From NCBI GenBank assembly GCA_944371605.1, contig CALVXU010000009.1, positions 1 to 56,865 of the forward strand: DNA of 56,865 nucleotides. The letters run 5' to 3'. The translations under genes and the position numbers were made by a program. A model generated the notes under the pieces. That model was not told the origin of the DNA. It made no database searches and saw nothing but the letters and a program-made list of their open reading frames with translations. This document shows, in pieces, positions 42,486 through 51,091 of this stretch (within the stretch, counting starts at the first letter, position 1; each line of letters opens with the position of its first letter). The DNA is from an uncultured Bacilli bacterium. GTDB lineage: Bacteria; Bacillota_I; Bacilli_A; RFN20; CAG-288.

Positions 42486-42944
42486 TTATTTCTTCTCTCT
42501 TAAAGAAACATGAATATTGACATCACCAAAAACGCCTTTGTGAAGTTCTAATTTTAAAGACGTTTTACCGAATCCATTTACTAAAACATTCTTCTCTACC
42601 AACATTTTTTTATCGACGACAATATCATATTTTTTCTTTAATGTTTCAGCTATTTCTTTGAAAGAAATATTGCCGATCATCTCTCCTCTTCTCCCAGCAG
42701 GCGCTTCAAATTCAAGGACTATGCCTTTCAATTTTTCAGCTAACTTTTGAGCTTCTAAAACACGTTTAGCCTCTTCTTGCTTTTCGATTTCTACTTCTTT
42801 GGCATAAGCTTTTTTAGCCTGTTCAGTAAATAAAACGCCATAGCCTTGAGGAATCACGTAATTAGCTCCATATCCATCGGAAACTTCGACAACTTCACCT
42901 TTTTTACCAACTTTTTTTAAATCTTTTTTCATCAAGACTTTCAT
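42486..42944 (-). CDS. rplI: 50S ribosomal protein L9
   Basis: The start is ATG 42944: AAAGGAG lies 9 nt upstream, whereas the in-frame ATG at 42953 directly follows that site. 152 aa. The N-domain motif VLMKKDLKKVGKKGEVVEVSDGYGANYVIPQG is split around residue 20 by the family's G.G..V.V..GYaRN-like region. The long central helix and C-terminal rRNA-binding domain follow. It begins right after the gdpP stop. Confidence 0.97.
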   Translation of the reverse strand: MKVLMKKDLKKVGKKGEVVEVSDGYGANYVIPQGYGVLFTEQAKKAYAKEVEIEKQEEAKRVLEAQKLAEKLKGIVLEFEAPAGRRGEMIGNISFKEIAETLKKKYDIVVDKKMLVEKNVLVNGFGKTSLKLELHKGVFGDVNIHVSLREKK

Positions 42945-42945
42945 G

Positions 42946-44979
42946 TTAATCATCTCCTTTTATCGTGTTTGAACGAGCGTCTTCTAAATAGTCACCAAGA
43001 ACTTTATATATTTTCTTTTTTACTTCATCCATCGTTTGATCAGTGAAGGTAGAAGCTGCCATAGCAAAATGACCTCCACCGCCTAATTTTTCCATCAAGA
43101 TCCCGCAGTTTATCGAACCATCAGATCTAGCAGACACTTTGATCGTATGTTCGTCAATTCTTCCATAAGCCAGTGAACACTGAACACCACGGATTTGAAT
43201 AGCATCATCAGCTACTAATGATAACATGACGGAAGCTATCACTTCATCATCGGGGGCCTTAGCCACTAATACGCCGCGATAAGGGATTTCAGAAGAATTT
43301 AGTATCAAAATCTTTTGTTTATATTCTTCATAATCCTCTTTTAAGAAGTCGTCTACTTTTGCCGAATCAGCATTATAAGATTTCAATTGACTGGCCGCTT
43401 CAAAAGTAGCGATAGAAGCTTTATCTTTAAAATTGTGCGTATCCATTGTGATGCCAGCTAATAAGAATGTAGCCGTTCTCTTATCGATAAAAATATCTTC
43501 AACATTATATGTGATATAAGAAGTGAGAATCTCAGAAGTTGAAGAAGCAGATGGGTCAATACAGTTGAATATTTGATTTTCAATAGTCTGTAAACCAGGA
43601 CGATGATGATCGATTAAAGCTATGTGTTCAGCCTTCTCTAAAATCATCGGAAACATCGTGATATTAGGGTTATTATGATCGACGATAATCAATAAAGTAT
43701 TCTCATCTAAATATTCACTAGCCTGTTTAAAATTATAGAAGATGTGTTCAAATTCAGTCTTGCGATCATAATTACTATTGATAGCGATGCGGCATTTGCT
43801 TTCAACTAATTGTTCTTCATAACAAATACGTGCATCAACCTTTGCATATTTACATAATAAATAAACGCCCAAAGATGAACCGATAGAGTCAAAATCCGCA
43901 TTAGTATGACCCATTATGAGAACTTTTCGATAGCTGCGAATAGTAGTCAAGAATGAATTAGACATCGTTCTTATCTTGACTCTATTTCTGCTCGGCTTTA
44001 ATTCGGTCTTGCCACCGATATAAATCATCTCATTACTGAAGGGATAGACAACAACTTGGTCACCACCTCTAGAAAGAGCGACATCAAGAGCAGAAGAAGC
44101 TAGTTCAGCTAGTTTAGCAAATTCTGGGAAACCAAAAGAAACGCCGACTGATAAAGTGAACCCATCATTCATGAGGCTTCTAACTTTATCTACGACATTA
44201 AATTTAGCTTGGAACATCGCCTCATAGTTTTCAAAAGTGGTGACGAAGAGATAACGATCATCTTTCACACTTCGCAAAAGAGCTTTATATGTCGATCCAA
44301 AAGTTGTGATTAAATTTCTCACAGAAGATAAAGCATCATTGAACTTTGCATCGTCTGAAACCTGCATCTGAACATCATAATAGTTATCGATAGCAATATA
44401 GCCGACGACTGGTGCTTGCTTTTTATTATCGAGATTCAAATTTTCCTTGTCTTGCGTATCTTTAAAGATAAATAAACGAGCATCTTTTAAATATTCGACG
44501 CTGAAGTAGTGATTGTCGACGAATATTTTTTCAAGGACATATTTTCTCTCGCCTTTATCATCACTAGCATCATTGCTTAGCAAACTACTGATTACAGAAA
44601 AGGTTTCAGTAATCGGTTTATCCACAATATCAGGAAAACAACTGAGAATAAAATCATTAGCCCACATAACGACATTATTAACATCAACGACGACTAATCC
44701 GACTCCACCAAATCGATAAGCCTCATCGATATCATTACCGATAATTTCAGCCGATGAAGTTTCAGTGGTCCCCTTTTTCTTTTGTATTCGAAGATTAAAA
44801 AGCATCGAAATAATCCCATTATATAAAGCAAAAATAGCTAAAAATACTAAGGTTAGAATAGGATATCTATCATAAGAAGGTACAAACACAATCAAAAGTG
44901 CTAGTATCCCGATTGCAATAAACTCAATAATCAAAGAAAGAGTGATCACTAATCGTTGTATCTTAAGCAATTTATACAT
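42946..44979 (-). CDS. gdpP: Cyclic-di-AMP phosphodiesterase GdpP (YybT)
   Basis: Hydrolyses cyclic-di-AMP, controlling osmolyte and cell-wall balance. 677 aa. Two N-terminal TM segments (about 10-60), a PAS-like domain (GLVVVDVNNVVMWANDFIL), a degenerate GGDEF domain (SVGVSFGFPEFAKLAELASSALDVALSRGGDQ), then DHH (GHTNADFDSIGSSLG, LIIVDHNNP, ALIDHHRPG) and DHHA1 with GGGGHFAMAAS. The start has TTGGAGA upstream. It is first gene of the gdpP-rplI-dnaB-walJ-rlmH block. Confidence 0.96.
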   Translation of the reverse strand: MYKLLKIQRLVITLSLIIEFIAIGILALLIVFVPSYDRYPILTLVFLAIFALYNGIISMLFNLRIQKKKGTTETSSAEIIGNDIDEAYRFGGVGLVVVDVNNVVMWANDFILSCFPDIVDKPITETFSVISSLLSNDASDDKGERKYVLEKIFVDNHYFSVEYLKDARLFIFKDTQDKENLNLDNKKQAPVVGYIAIDNYYDVQMQVSDDAKFNDALSSVRNLITTFGSTYKALLRSVKDDRYLFVTTFENYEAMFQAKFNVVDKVRSLMNDGFTLSVGVSFGFPEFAKLAELASSALDVALSRGGDQVVVYPFSNEMIYIGGKTELKPSRNRVKIRTMSNSFLTTIRSYRKVLIMGHTNADFDSIGSSLGVYLLCKYAKVDARICYEEQLVESKCRIAINSNYDRKTEFEHIFYNFKQASEYLDENTLLIIVDHNNPNITMFPMILEKAEHIALIDHHRPGLQTIENQIFNCIDPSASSTSEILTSYITYNVEDIFIDKRTATFLLAGITMDTHNFKDKASIATFEAASQLKSYNADSAKVDDFLKEDYEEYKQKILILNSSEIPYRGVLVAKAPDDEVIASVMLSLVADDAIQIRGVQCSLAYGRIDEHTIKVSARSDGSINCGILMEKLGGGGHFAMAASTFTDQTMDEVKKKIYKVLGDYLEDARSNTIKGDD

Positions 44980-45005
44980 GGCTCAAATCTCCAATAAACT
45001 TTATT

Positions 45006-45033
45006 ATTATATAAAATAATTGTTTATTATTAA
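45006..45033 (-). promoter_or_regulatory. Candidate gdpP operon promoter
   Basis: On the minus strand TTAATA (45028-45033), 16 nt, TATAAT (45006-45011), 26 nt before the gdpP ATG. The -35 is weak and the area is very AT-rich. Confidence 0.4.
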
Positions 45034-45048
45034 ATAAGAGAGCATCGT

Positions 45049-45115
45049 AAAAACTTAACCGAATGATTAATTTAAACCACTTTTTTCTAAAAAATTAATC
45101 GTTTAGTTAAGTTTT
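45049..45115 (-). terminator. Long AT-rich hairpin ending the comFA-comF transcript
   Basis: AAAACTTAAC (45050-45059) pairs with GTTAAGTTTT (45106-45115). An inner GATTAATTT/AAATTAATC stem extends it to over 20 base pairs with little interruption. On the minus strand TTTTT follows. The comF stop codon (45103-45105) lies in the stem base. The low GC of the stem is unusual, but its length should compensate. Confidence 0.6.
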
Positions 45116-45726
45116 CTTTGTTCGATCATAAAATTATCTAATAATATTAAACCTTTTATTGCTTTCACTTTGACATTTTTCAAAAGATTGACTGAAGATT
45201 TAAAAGTGTTACCGGTTGTAAAAATATCATCAAATAGAACAATTTTTTTATTTTCGAGTTGTTTTGGATCGATTATCAATTTGATACCAGCATCTGTATA
45301 TCTTTCGGTTCTAAGTTTCTCCTTCTGCTCATCTGTGCTTTTTTCAAACGCTCTTAAATAACTGAACTGATAAGATCTTAACATCTCTTCTAGATGCGAA
45401 AACCTCCGTTTTTCTTCTTTTTCTTTCGAAGAAGGTAACGGAATAAAAATATAGTTTCTATATAAGACTTTTAACAATGGAACAAATAGGAACAAAAAAC
45501 AGGGAGCTAGCTCGATATCAAAATTTCCCTTATATTGAAATAACCAATCTTTTAATGCTCCAGCATAAACAGATAAAAACAAAATAGATATATTAAAATG
45601 CTTTCTTTTATGCAAATCCACAACGATTTTGGCTAGACAATCATCACAAATAAAAGGTTCTTTCTCTATGAATGTTCGCAAATGACTAGTCTTGATAGGT
45701 CGAAAACAAACCCTACAGTATTTCAT
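45103..45726 (-). CDS. comF: ComF-family phosphoribosyltransferase-like protein
   Basis: 207 aa. N-terminal zinc-binding cysteines (CRVCF, CDDC), and the PRTase PRPP loop VLFDDIFTTGNTFKSSVNLL in the C-terminal half. ComFC-like proteins are needed for DNA uptake in competent Firmicutes and also have a wider DNA-repair role. Its ATG overlaps the comFA stop by 4 nt. No other competence genes lie in the window. Confidence 0.88.
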   Translation of the reverse strand: MKYCRVCFRPIKTSHLRTFIEKEPFICDDCLAKIVVDLHKRKHFNISILFLSVYAGALKDWLFQYKGNFDIELAPCFLFLFVPLLKVLYRNYIFIPLPSSKEKEEKRRFSHLEEMLRSYQFSYLRAFEKSTDEQKEKLRTERYTDAGIKLIIDPKQLENKKIVLFDDIFTTGNTFKSSVNLLKNVKVKAIKGLILLDNFMIEQRKLN

Positions 45727-46865
45727 CTGTGCTCGTTGTACTTTTTAATCTCATCTATCGCTTCAATCATTGGTCTTGAGACGTCAGATGATATAAATAA
45801 TACCTCTCCTGTCGTCGCGCCTATTTTACGTCCGACTCTTCCAGCAATCTGAACCAATGTTGCTTTGTCATAAATACTGTTATCGGCTTCAAATACGATG
45901 ACTTGTAAATTTTTCACTGTTACACCACGCTCTAAAATAGATGTTGTTACTAGATATTTTAGTTCTCCATTTTTGAATTTAGCAATATCTATTTTTCGCC
46001 TTTCCTCTTGTGAAGAAACAAAACTTCCATCTTTAATGAATATGTTTAAAAGTTTAAATAATTTTTTACCTATTTCTATAGTCGGAACAAAAATGAATAC
46101 TGGTTTATTATCCGCGATAAATCTCTTTAATTCTTTTAAACATGATGCGATTAAAAAATACTCCGGTTTTTCAATTATTCTTGGTACGATAAGCTTGCCT
46201 TTATGGTATCTTTCAAACAATTCTAAAACTTTTCCATCGCGTTTCATTCTGTCTAATACTTCTTGTGAAGGCGTCGCACTTAAAAGGATATAATTACCGC
46301 GAACTGCTCGATAAAAAAACGATTCCAATAGCCTGTTATCAGCATATGGAAATGCATCGATTTCGTCTAAAATCAAAAGATCAAAATAATGGTTATAACG
46401 ATATAACTGGTGTGTTGTTAAAACGATGATATCACCATTCAAACGCTTGGTATGTTCACCATATACTGCGATGACTCGTGCCTCTTTAAAAGCCTCTTGA
46501 ATCCTCGGCGTGAGGTCAATTACCACATCCTTTCTAGGTGTAGCAAAACCAACATGTAAGCCTAATGAAAGATACATCTCCATCGCCTTATAAACAAGTT
46601 CAGTTTTTCCAGCACCAGTGACCGCGTGTATCAAAACATTCTTCTTTTCTTTTAGGCATGTCACTACCTCATCAGAAACCTTGTTTTGTTTAGGACTCAA
46701 CGGATAATCTAGTGTCAATTTTATATTTCTTTTTATCCGATAATCATTCTTAGCATTTTCACCTTTGAATGGTAAACATAATCTACAGTATGGTTTATCA
46801 TTGATAAACCCGATATAACGATGATCTGAATTACCACATTTAGAACAAATAAATTTCTCTTCCAT
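45723..46865 (-). CDS. comFA: ComFA-like DEAD-box DNA helicase/translocase
   Basis: 380 aa. A Cys4 zinc finger (Cys7, Cys10, Cys27, Cys30) leads into the helicase core: HAVTGAGKTEL (80-90), the DEAD-type box ILDEIDAFPYAD, LSATPSQEVL, and the motif VI QIAGRVGRKIG. This is the ComFA layout (ATP-driven uptake of single-stranded DNA), though about 50-80 residues shorter than B. subtilis ComFA. There is no Shine-Dalgarno before ATG 46865; instead a palindrome ends 1 nt upstream. Confidence 0.88.
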   Translation of the reverse strand: MEEKFICSKCGNSDHRYIGFINDKPYCRLCLPFKGENAKNDYRIKRNIKLTLDYPLSPKQNKVSDEVVTCLKEKKNVLIHAVTGAGKTELVYKAMEMYLSLGLHVGFATPRKDVVIDLTPRIQEAFKEARVIAVYGEHTKRLNGDIIVLTTHQLYRYNHYFDLLILDEIDAFPYADNRLLESFFYRAVRGNYILLSATPSQEVLDRMKRDGKVLELFERYHKGKLIVPRIIEKPEYFLIASCLKELKRFIADNKPVFIFVPTIEIGKKLFKLLNIFIKDGSFVSSQEERRKIDIAKFKNGELKYLVTTSILERGVTVKNLQVIVFEADNSIYDKATLVQIAGRVGRKIGATTGEVLFISSDVSRPMIEAIDEIKKYNEHR

Positions 46866-46883
46866 ACAACTATTATTAGTTGT
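46866..46883. repeat. Palindrome abutting the comFA start codon
   Basis: ACAACT (46866-46871), 6-nt spacer, AGTTGT (46878-46883), 1 bp or less from the comFA ATG (46863-46865). It occupies the place where a ribosome site would be, in the 40-bp gap after the thioesterase gene. It could be an operator or an mRNA hairpin. Confidence 0.5.
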
Positions 46884-46905
46884 TTTGAAACCAATTGTTC
46901 AATCA

Positions 46906-47655
46906 TCAATAGATAATTTGTGCTTTATAAGAGATATCTTTATTATCTTTATATCCGATAAATTGTTCACATCGTTCATTTAGTGAATAGCTATAAGTGG
47001 TTAAAATCTCATCTAACAAACATTCCTTCTCAAAATTGATTTCAACTGATTTAAATCTCTCTTTATGTGAAAATCCATCTAATAATTTGGCATAAACAGC
47101 ATTATTGAGATGATGATTCACATCAATGTCAGCTTTAGTGACCTTATATGAATCATTTTTTAAAGTTGAAATCGATGGCAATATGATTTGTAATGATGAT
47201 AAATCCTCAGGAAAAACCCTTTTGATATTTTTCATCTCTTCTCTATATTGTTCACAAATATTCTGCAATTCTGTCATCAAAGTGATCTTTCTGCGAACAC
47301 TATCTAACATCACCCAAAGTGAAGACAAAGCAGCTACCTGTTCATTTTTACTATCATAGATAATCGCATCACGATATACATGTATCTTATTTGGATAAAA
47401 GGGAAAAGTGATCAATGAATATGTTTCCCCTTTATGAAACTCTTTATAAAATTGAATCCTCATTCGACAAATGACTATCAATAAATTATGCGCTTCTAAA
47501 AAACTATTGCCAAAACCTAATAATTCCGCGTGAGGAATCGCGGCTTTCTGGAAATTATCAAATATTTCAAAAAGAGATGGGTTCGAGTGTTCATCTAGTG
47601 TCTGAATTGAAAAATCTCTTTTATAGAATAGTTTACTGCTCAAATTCATTTCCAT
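46906..47655 (-). CDS. Acyl-ACP thioesterase
   Basis: Releases fatty acids from acyl-carrier protein. 249 aa with two hot-dog units: the first contains YKRDFSIQTLDEHSNPSLFEIFDNFQKAA and the ETYSLITFPFYPNKIHVYRDAII block, the second the conserved DIDVNHHLNNAVYAKLL with the catalytic Asn/His pattern. This is the bacterial FatA/FatB-like family of Firmicutes. The ATG at 47655 is 9 nt after GAGG and overlaps the HAD gene by 10 nt. No fatty acid synthesis gene is adjacent. Confidence 0.88.
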   Translation of the reverse strand: MEMNLSSKLFYKRDFSIQTLDEHSNPSLFEIFDNFQKAAIPHAELLGFGNSFLEAHNLLIVICRMRIQFYKEFHKGETYSLITFPFYPNKIHVYRDAIIYDSKNEQVAALSSLWVMLDSVRRKITLMTELQNICEQYREEMKNIKRVFPEDLSSLQIILPSISTLKNDSYKVTKADIDVNHHLNNAVYAKLLDGFSHKERFKSVEINFEKECLLDEILTTYSYSLNERCEQFIGYKDNKDISYKAQIIY

Positions 47656-48383
47656 AATCTGCCGCCTCTATATAATTCAATGACTTCTTTAAATGACGAA
47701 ACATCAACAAAACTAATCTTATTAAAATCATTGAGTTTAGAATAATCAGAAGAATTCTTATGTGAAGCATTCAACCAAATAACATTATTGAATCCAGAAA
47801 AAAACGCTCCGTTTATATCGGCATAAAAAGAGTCACCGATATAAATAGCGTTTTCTTTTTTAATTCCAGCTTTATTCAGTCCAGCATCAAAAAACAATTT
47901 ATTTGGTTTCTTCACACCGATTTCTGCAGACCCCAATAAAAATTGTAATCCATTATTCGGCAATAATTTATTGACTAATTTGAAAGTATCATCACTATCG
48001 TAAATAGTATTTGATAAAACAGCATGATAGATTCCATCTCGATTCAAAAGATCTAGAAACAAATCAGCATATGGAATAGCAGTAGGACTTAAGCTACTCA
48101 AAATCTCATGAACGCACTCTTTGATTGTGCAATCTAAGTTTAATTTGAAATTTATGACTATTAAATTTAAGAACTGCTCAGCTTGAATTTCATATAAGCT
48201 TCCACTTTGAAGATAGGATTTTAAAAATGAATTGGCAAACAAATTGATATCATTCCAGTCAACTTGTTTAGAATTTAAAGAATGCCTTCTCAAACAATCT
48301 ATATTCCATGTTGCAGTTTTCATCTTAAAACTTATCAATGTATCCCAACAATCGAAGAAAACAGCTTTTTTGTTCTCATTCAT
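47646..48383 (-). CDS. HAD-superfamily hydrolase
   Basis: 245 aa. Motif I is FFDCWDTL (nucleophile Asp and the +2 residue replaced by W in D-x-W/D-T; the second Asp follows the family's DxxDT variant), motif II a Ser/Thr in HAVLSNT, motif III Lys in GVKKPNKLFF, motif IV GDSFYADINGA. It is a cytoplasmic phosphatase-like enzyme with an alpha-helical C1 cap; the substrate is unknown. The start has GAGG 5 nt upstream. It is first gene of the HAD-thioesterase-comFA-comF block. Confidence 0.83.
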   Translation of the reverse strand: MNENKKAVFFDCWDTLISFKMKTATWNIDCLRRHSLNSKQVDWNDINLFANSFLKSYLQSGSLYEIQAEQFLNLIVINFKLNLDCTIKECVHEILSSLSPTAIPYADLFLDLLNRDGIYHAVLSNTIYDSDDTFKLVNKLLPNNGLQFLLGSAEIGVKKPNKLFFDAGLNKAGIKKENAIYIGDSFYADINGAFFSGFNNVIWLNASHKNSSDYSKLNDFNKISFVDVSSFKEVIELYRGGRLWK

Positions 48384-48424
48384 ATATACCTCGAATTTTT
48401 ATTTGAAATTAAAGTCGATAAAGA

Positions 48425-48453
48425 TTGAAAAAAACACTTGCATATTTTACATT
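48425..48453 (+). promoter_or_regulatory. Candidate promoter of a short RNA
   Basis: TTGAAA (48425-48430), 17 nt, TACATT (48448-48453). The predicted transcript would start near 48460 and meet the terminator at 48501-48533, giving an RNA of roughly 70 nt with no ORF. Confidence 0.4.
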
Positions 48454-48500
48454 ATTAATAGGAATAAACCAATAAATTCTATTGAATAGCACATGAAAAG

Positions 48501-48533
48501 CCTGCCAGATTATTTCTCAACTGGTAGGTTTTT
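48501..48533 (+). terminator. Rho-independent terminator with no gene upstream
   Basis: CCTGCCAG (48501-48508) pairs with CTGGTAGG (48521-48528, one G-U), 12-nt loop, then TTTTT and CTTTT. It is clearly plus-oriented, but no plus-strand gene precedes it. It either ends a small RNA or attenuates transcription of the gene at 48699. Confidence 0.65.
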
Positions 48534-48614
48534 CTTTTGTGATATAACTTGTTGCTATTGTCATTTATAAAGAAAGTTGTTTCTTATGTTTTTTTTATTT
48601 TTTTTAAATAATAA

Positions 48615-48644
48615 TTGCAAATAGTTTTTATATAGTGATAAACT
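48615..48644 (+). promoter_or_regulatory. Candidate promoter of the four-TM protein gene
   Basis: TTGCAA (48615-48620), 18 nt, TAAACT (48639-48644). The ribosome site CGGAGG (48686-48691) follows, 7 nt before ATG 48699. Confidence 0.4.
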
Positions 48645-48698
48645 AAATTAGATTTATAGGGATCTATGGTTTTTTAATCATTAGACGGAGGTCTCAAC

Positions 48699-50900
48699 AT
48701 GAGCAAACAAACAAATGTAGTTGCTAAAAGAAAGCAAGAAAAGTTAAAGCCACGTGCTATCAGTCTTGTTTTCACAATCCTTTTAGCCATCCTATTGTTA
48801 GTCGGTGTCGCTGCTGCTGTTATTATTTTTACACCTTTATTCAACTTTATAATGGAAGCATGCGGACAAGAAGTCGGTTCAGCCGTTTTAGAAAATGGTG
48901 CATTTACTACTTATGTACATGAACATCTTGTAACTGCTTATTCATTACCATGGCCATTTGTCATCGGAAGTGAAACATCATTATTCTTTAGCGCGATTGT
49001 CTATACTTTTATTTATTACATGGTCTTTGTTTTAGGACTAGCACTATGCTACTTCCCTTTCATGGCTATGGGTCATGTGAGATTAAAGAGAAAAGCGAAT
49101 AAAACGCATAGATATGTTTTAGAAATTATCAACTTCTTGATGATGTTTGTCTTATTCGGTAGCTTAATCATTTTTGCTTTCCAAAAAGAATTAGGTGATA
49201 TCGTCGGTTGGATTGATAACAGTTTTAGTTATTTATCTAATAATATTTTTGCTGATGGCAAACCTCTCCACATTTTATCTTTCTTCGGCAATCAGCCAGG
49301 AGCTAGTTTCCTTGCTGCTATTTTCTGGGTTTTCGTCGTATTCTTATTTATTTATATCATTCTTCATATCATTTCTCTCGCTGGTGGAAATCCAAAGAAA
49401 AATGCAGCTTCTTCAACCGCTTCCGATCAAGCTGAACTAGCTGGTAACGAAGATGAAAACATCATCCCTGGTGCTGTTCCAGCTGTTGCCGCTGTTCAAA
49501 TTAGTACTCCAGTCTTTATGGCTAGACCAGATGAAATTGAAAAAGCGACTGAGACTGCTGCTAAAATAGAGCAAGAAGAAAAGATTGCTAAAGATGAAGA
49601 ATTAAAAGAGAAAGTCAACAAAATTCTCAGTCGTAAAGAGCTAAAAAATATTCAGCCTACTGCTAGAGAAGTAGCTATCTTGAATGCCTTAGATAGATTT
49701 AAAAACACACCTTGCAACGCTCTACCTGGTATCTATGAATCTGACGTCGACATGATCTTAAACTCTTTAGAACCTAAGACTTTGACTTCTGTTGGTCACA
49801 CTCCTGATGAAGAAAAAGATGCTGCACGTGCTAAGCTCATCGCTGAAAGCTTAGATCCTGTTACACAGCCTGTGAGCGTCTTACCTGGTATCAGTGATAG
49901 CGATGAAATGCCTTGGAAAGAGACTGAAACTATTGAAGAGCCTGTTGAAAAAAAGGAAGAAACTACAATAGTTCAAGAAGAAACTCCAAAGGCAGAAGAA
50001 AAACTCGAAGACATCACAGTCGAGGCACAACCTGAGCCGATCACTGAACCTATTGTGACTGAAATTGTTCACGAAGAGTTGAAAAAGGAGATCGCTGAAA
50101 AATCTACAAAAGAAGAAGTTGCTGAAGAAATTGAAGATAAAGCCACTGTTATCGCTGTCAATGCTTTGAAAGATGACGAAAGAGTCAGCCCGATAATCGA
50201 ACAAGAACCTGTTGTAGATGAAGGCGACAAAGCTTCACGCTATGAAATGAGACAAACCGTCACCAATAATACTCATCGTAATGTGCCAGCATCTAAACCT
50301 GCAACTCCTAGAGTTGTTTATGTCCCTGTCAAGCCACTCGTAAAAGAAGAACCTATTGATTTAGGCGAAACTCAAACGATTGCTGATGAAACTCCTGAAA
50401 TCAAACCTGTCGAACCTCAAAAACGTGTCATCACTCCTATCGCTCCGATTGAAAGAAAAGATGATCAAAAAGTTGAAGAAAGACCTGATGAAAAGAAATT
50501 AGCTGCAATCTCCGGTCCTTTACATGCAATCAACAAACGCGCAAGACCTGAAATCAAGCCTGTTGAAGCTAAGAAAGTCAAATTTGACTTGAAGCAATAT
50601 CGTGTTAAGACTTATGAAGGCGAACTCACTGCTACAGAAGCTTTCTCCAAGGGTGTCACCAAAGTTCAACCTGTTGTCAATCCCGTGTATATCAATCAAG
50701 GAACTAACACCGATTGGCTGTCTAAAAAGAAAGAAGAAGAAAATAGGAAAGCTGGTTACACTAATCTCACCCAAGGCAAACTTGTCAAACCTACTAGACC
50801 ATTATCTGGACCTAAACAGCCTCAAAAGATCACTTCTATCAGAGATTTAGCTAAGAGAAATAGACAAGCTAAAGCTGAAGAAGAAAAAGAAAACGAATAA
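48699..50900 (+). CDS. Unrecognised four-TM protein with long charged cytoplasmic tail
   Basis: 733 aa. TM segments are at about residues 22-45, 95-121, 139-161 and 204-228. The positive N-terminus and the KRKANK loop (129-134) place both ends in the cytoplasm. Residues 229-733 form a low-complexity tail rich in Glu, Lys, Pro, Ala and Val, probably disordered, with a coiled-coil-like stretch near 275-310. A short repeat LPGI-x-x-SD occurs twice (around 342 and 390). The C-terminus is basic (SIRDLAKRNRQAK). No catalytic motif is visible. It is monocistronic between a promoter and a strong terminator. A scaffold role at the membrane or division site is a guess only. Confidence 0.7.
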   Translation: MSKQTNVVAKRKQEKLKPRAISLVFTILLAILLLVGVAAAVIIFTPLFNFIMEACGQEVGSAVLENGAFTTYVHEHLVTAYSLPWPFVIGSETSLFFSAIVYTFIYYMVFVLGLALCYFPFMAMGHVRLKRKANKTHRYVLEIINFLMMFVLFGSLIIFAFQKELGDIVGWIDNSFSYLSNNIFADGKPLHILSFFGNQPGASFLAAIFWVFVVFLFIYIILHIISLAGGNPKKNAASSTASDQAELAGNEDENIIPGAVPAVAAVQISTPVFMARPDEIEKATETAAKIEQEEKIAKDEELKEKVNKILSRKELKNIQPTAREVAILNALDRFKNTPCNALPGIYESDVDMILNSLEPKTLTSVGHTPDEEKDAARAKLIAESLDPVTQPVSVLPGISDSDEMPWKETETIEEPVEKKEETTIVQEETPKAEEKLEDITVEAQPEPITEPIVTEIVHEELKKEIAEKSTKEEVAEEIEDKATVIAVNALKDDERVSPIIEQEPVVDEGDKASRYEMRQTVTNNTHRNVPASKPATPRVVYVPVKPLVKEEPIDLGETQTIADETPEIKPVEPQKRVITPIAPIERKDDQKVEERPDEKKLAAISGPLHAINKRARPEIKPVEAKKVKFDLKQYRVKTYEGELTATEAFSKGVTKVQPVVNPVYINQGTNTDWLSKKKEEENRKAGYTNLTQGKLVKPTRPLSGPKQPQKITSIRDLAKRNRQAKAEEEKENE

Positions 50901-50916
50901 ACTCAGTCTTTATTTA

Positions 50917-50941
50917 GGGGGATGAATTAATCCCCCTTTTT
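50917..50941 (+). terminator. Rho-independent terminator of the four-TM protein gene
   Basis: GGGGGAT (50917-50923) pairs perfectly with ATCCCCC (50930-50936) around a 6-nt loop, followed by TTTTT. It is 16 bp after the stop codon and is the strongest terminator in the window. Confidence 0.92.
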
Positions 50942-50955
50942 CTGTGTAATATATC

Positions 50956-50985
50956 TTGCTTTTTGCCTTCATTAAGTGATACAAT
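50956..50985 (+). promoter_or_regulatory. Promoter of tRNA-Pro
   Basis: TTGCTT (50956-50961), 18 nt, TACAAT (50980-50985), 13 nt before the tRNA 5' end. Confidence 0.65.
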
Positions 50986-50998
50986 TTTCAAGCTAAAT

Positions 50999-51072
50999 TG
51001 AGGCGTGGTGCAGCTTGGTAGCACGCTTGGTTCGGGACCAAGAGGTCATGGGTTCAAATCCCATCGCTTCAA
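50999..51072 (+). tRNA. tRNA-Pro(CGG)
   Basis: Acceptor TGAGGCG/CGCTTCA (one G-T pair), anticodon stem-loop CTTGG-TTCGGGA-CCAAG with anticodon CGG, T-arm CATGGGTTCAAATCCCAT (T-loop TTCAAAT). Discriminator A, no encoded CCA, 74 nt. Confidence 0.92.
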
Positions 51073-51091
51073 TTTCTTTTGTTTTTGTTGT

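Larger units (their letters stand above)
48384..48698. other. 315-bp intergenic region with internal promoter and terminator
   Basis: Divergent gap between the HAD gene (minus) and the four-TM protein (plus). On the plus strand it contains a promoter-like pair (48425-48453), a terminator hairpin (48501-48533) and a second, weaker promoter-like pair (48615-48644) ahead of the coding gene. No protein-coding ORF was supported. The central part is A/T-rich with long T-runs. Confidence 0.55.

Noticed and set aside
48232-48489. Plus-strand 85-aa ORF overlapping the HAD gene start
   Set aside because: It is antisense to a real coding region, has no ribosome site and no protein-like composition.
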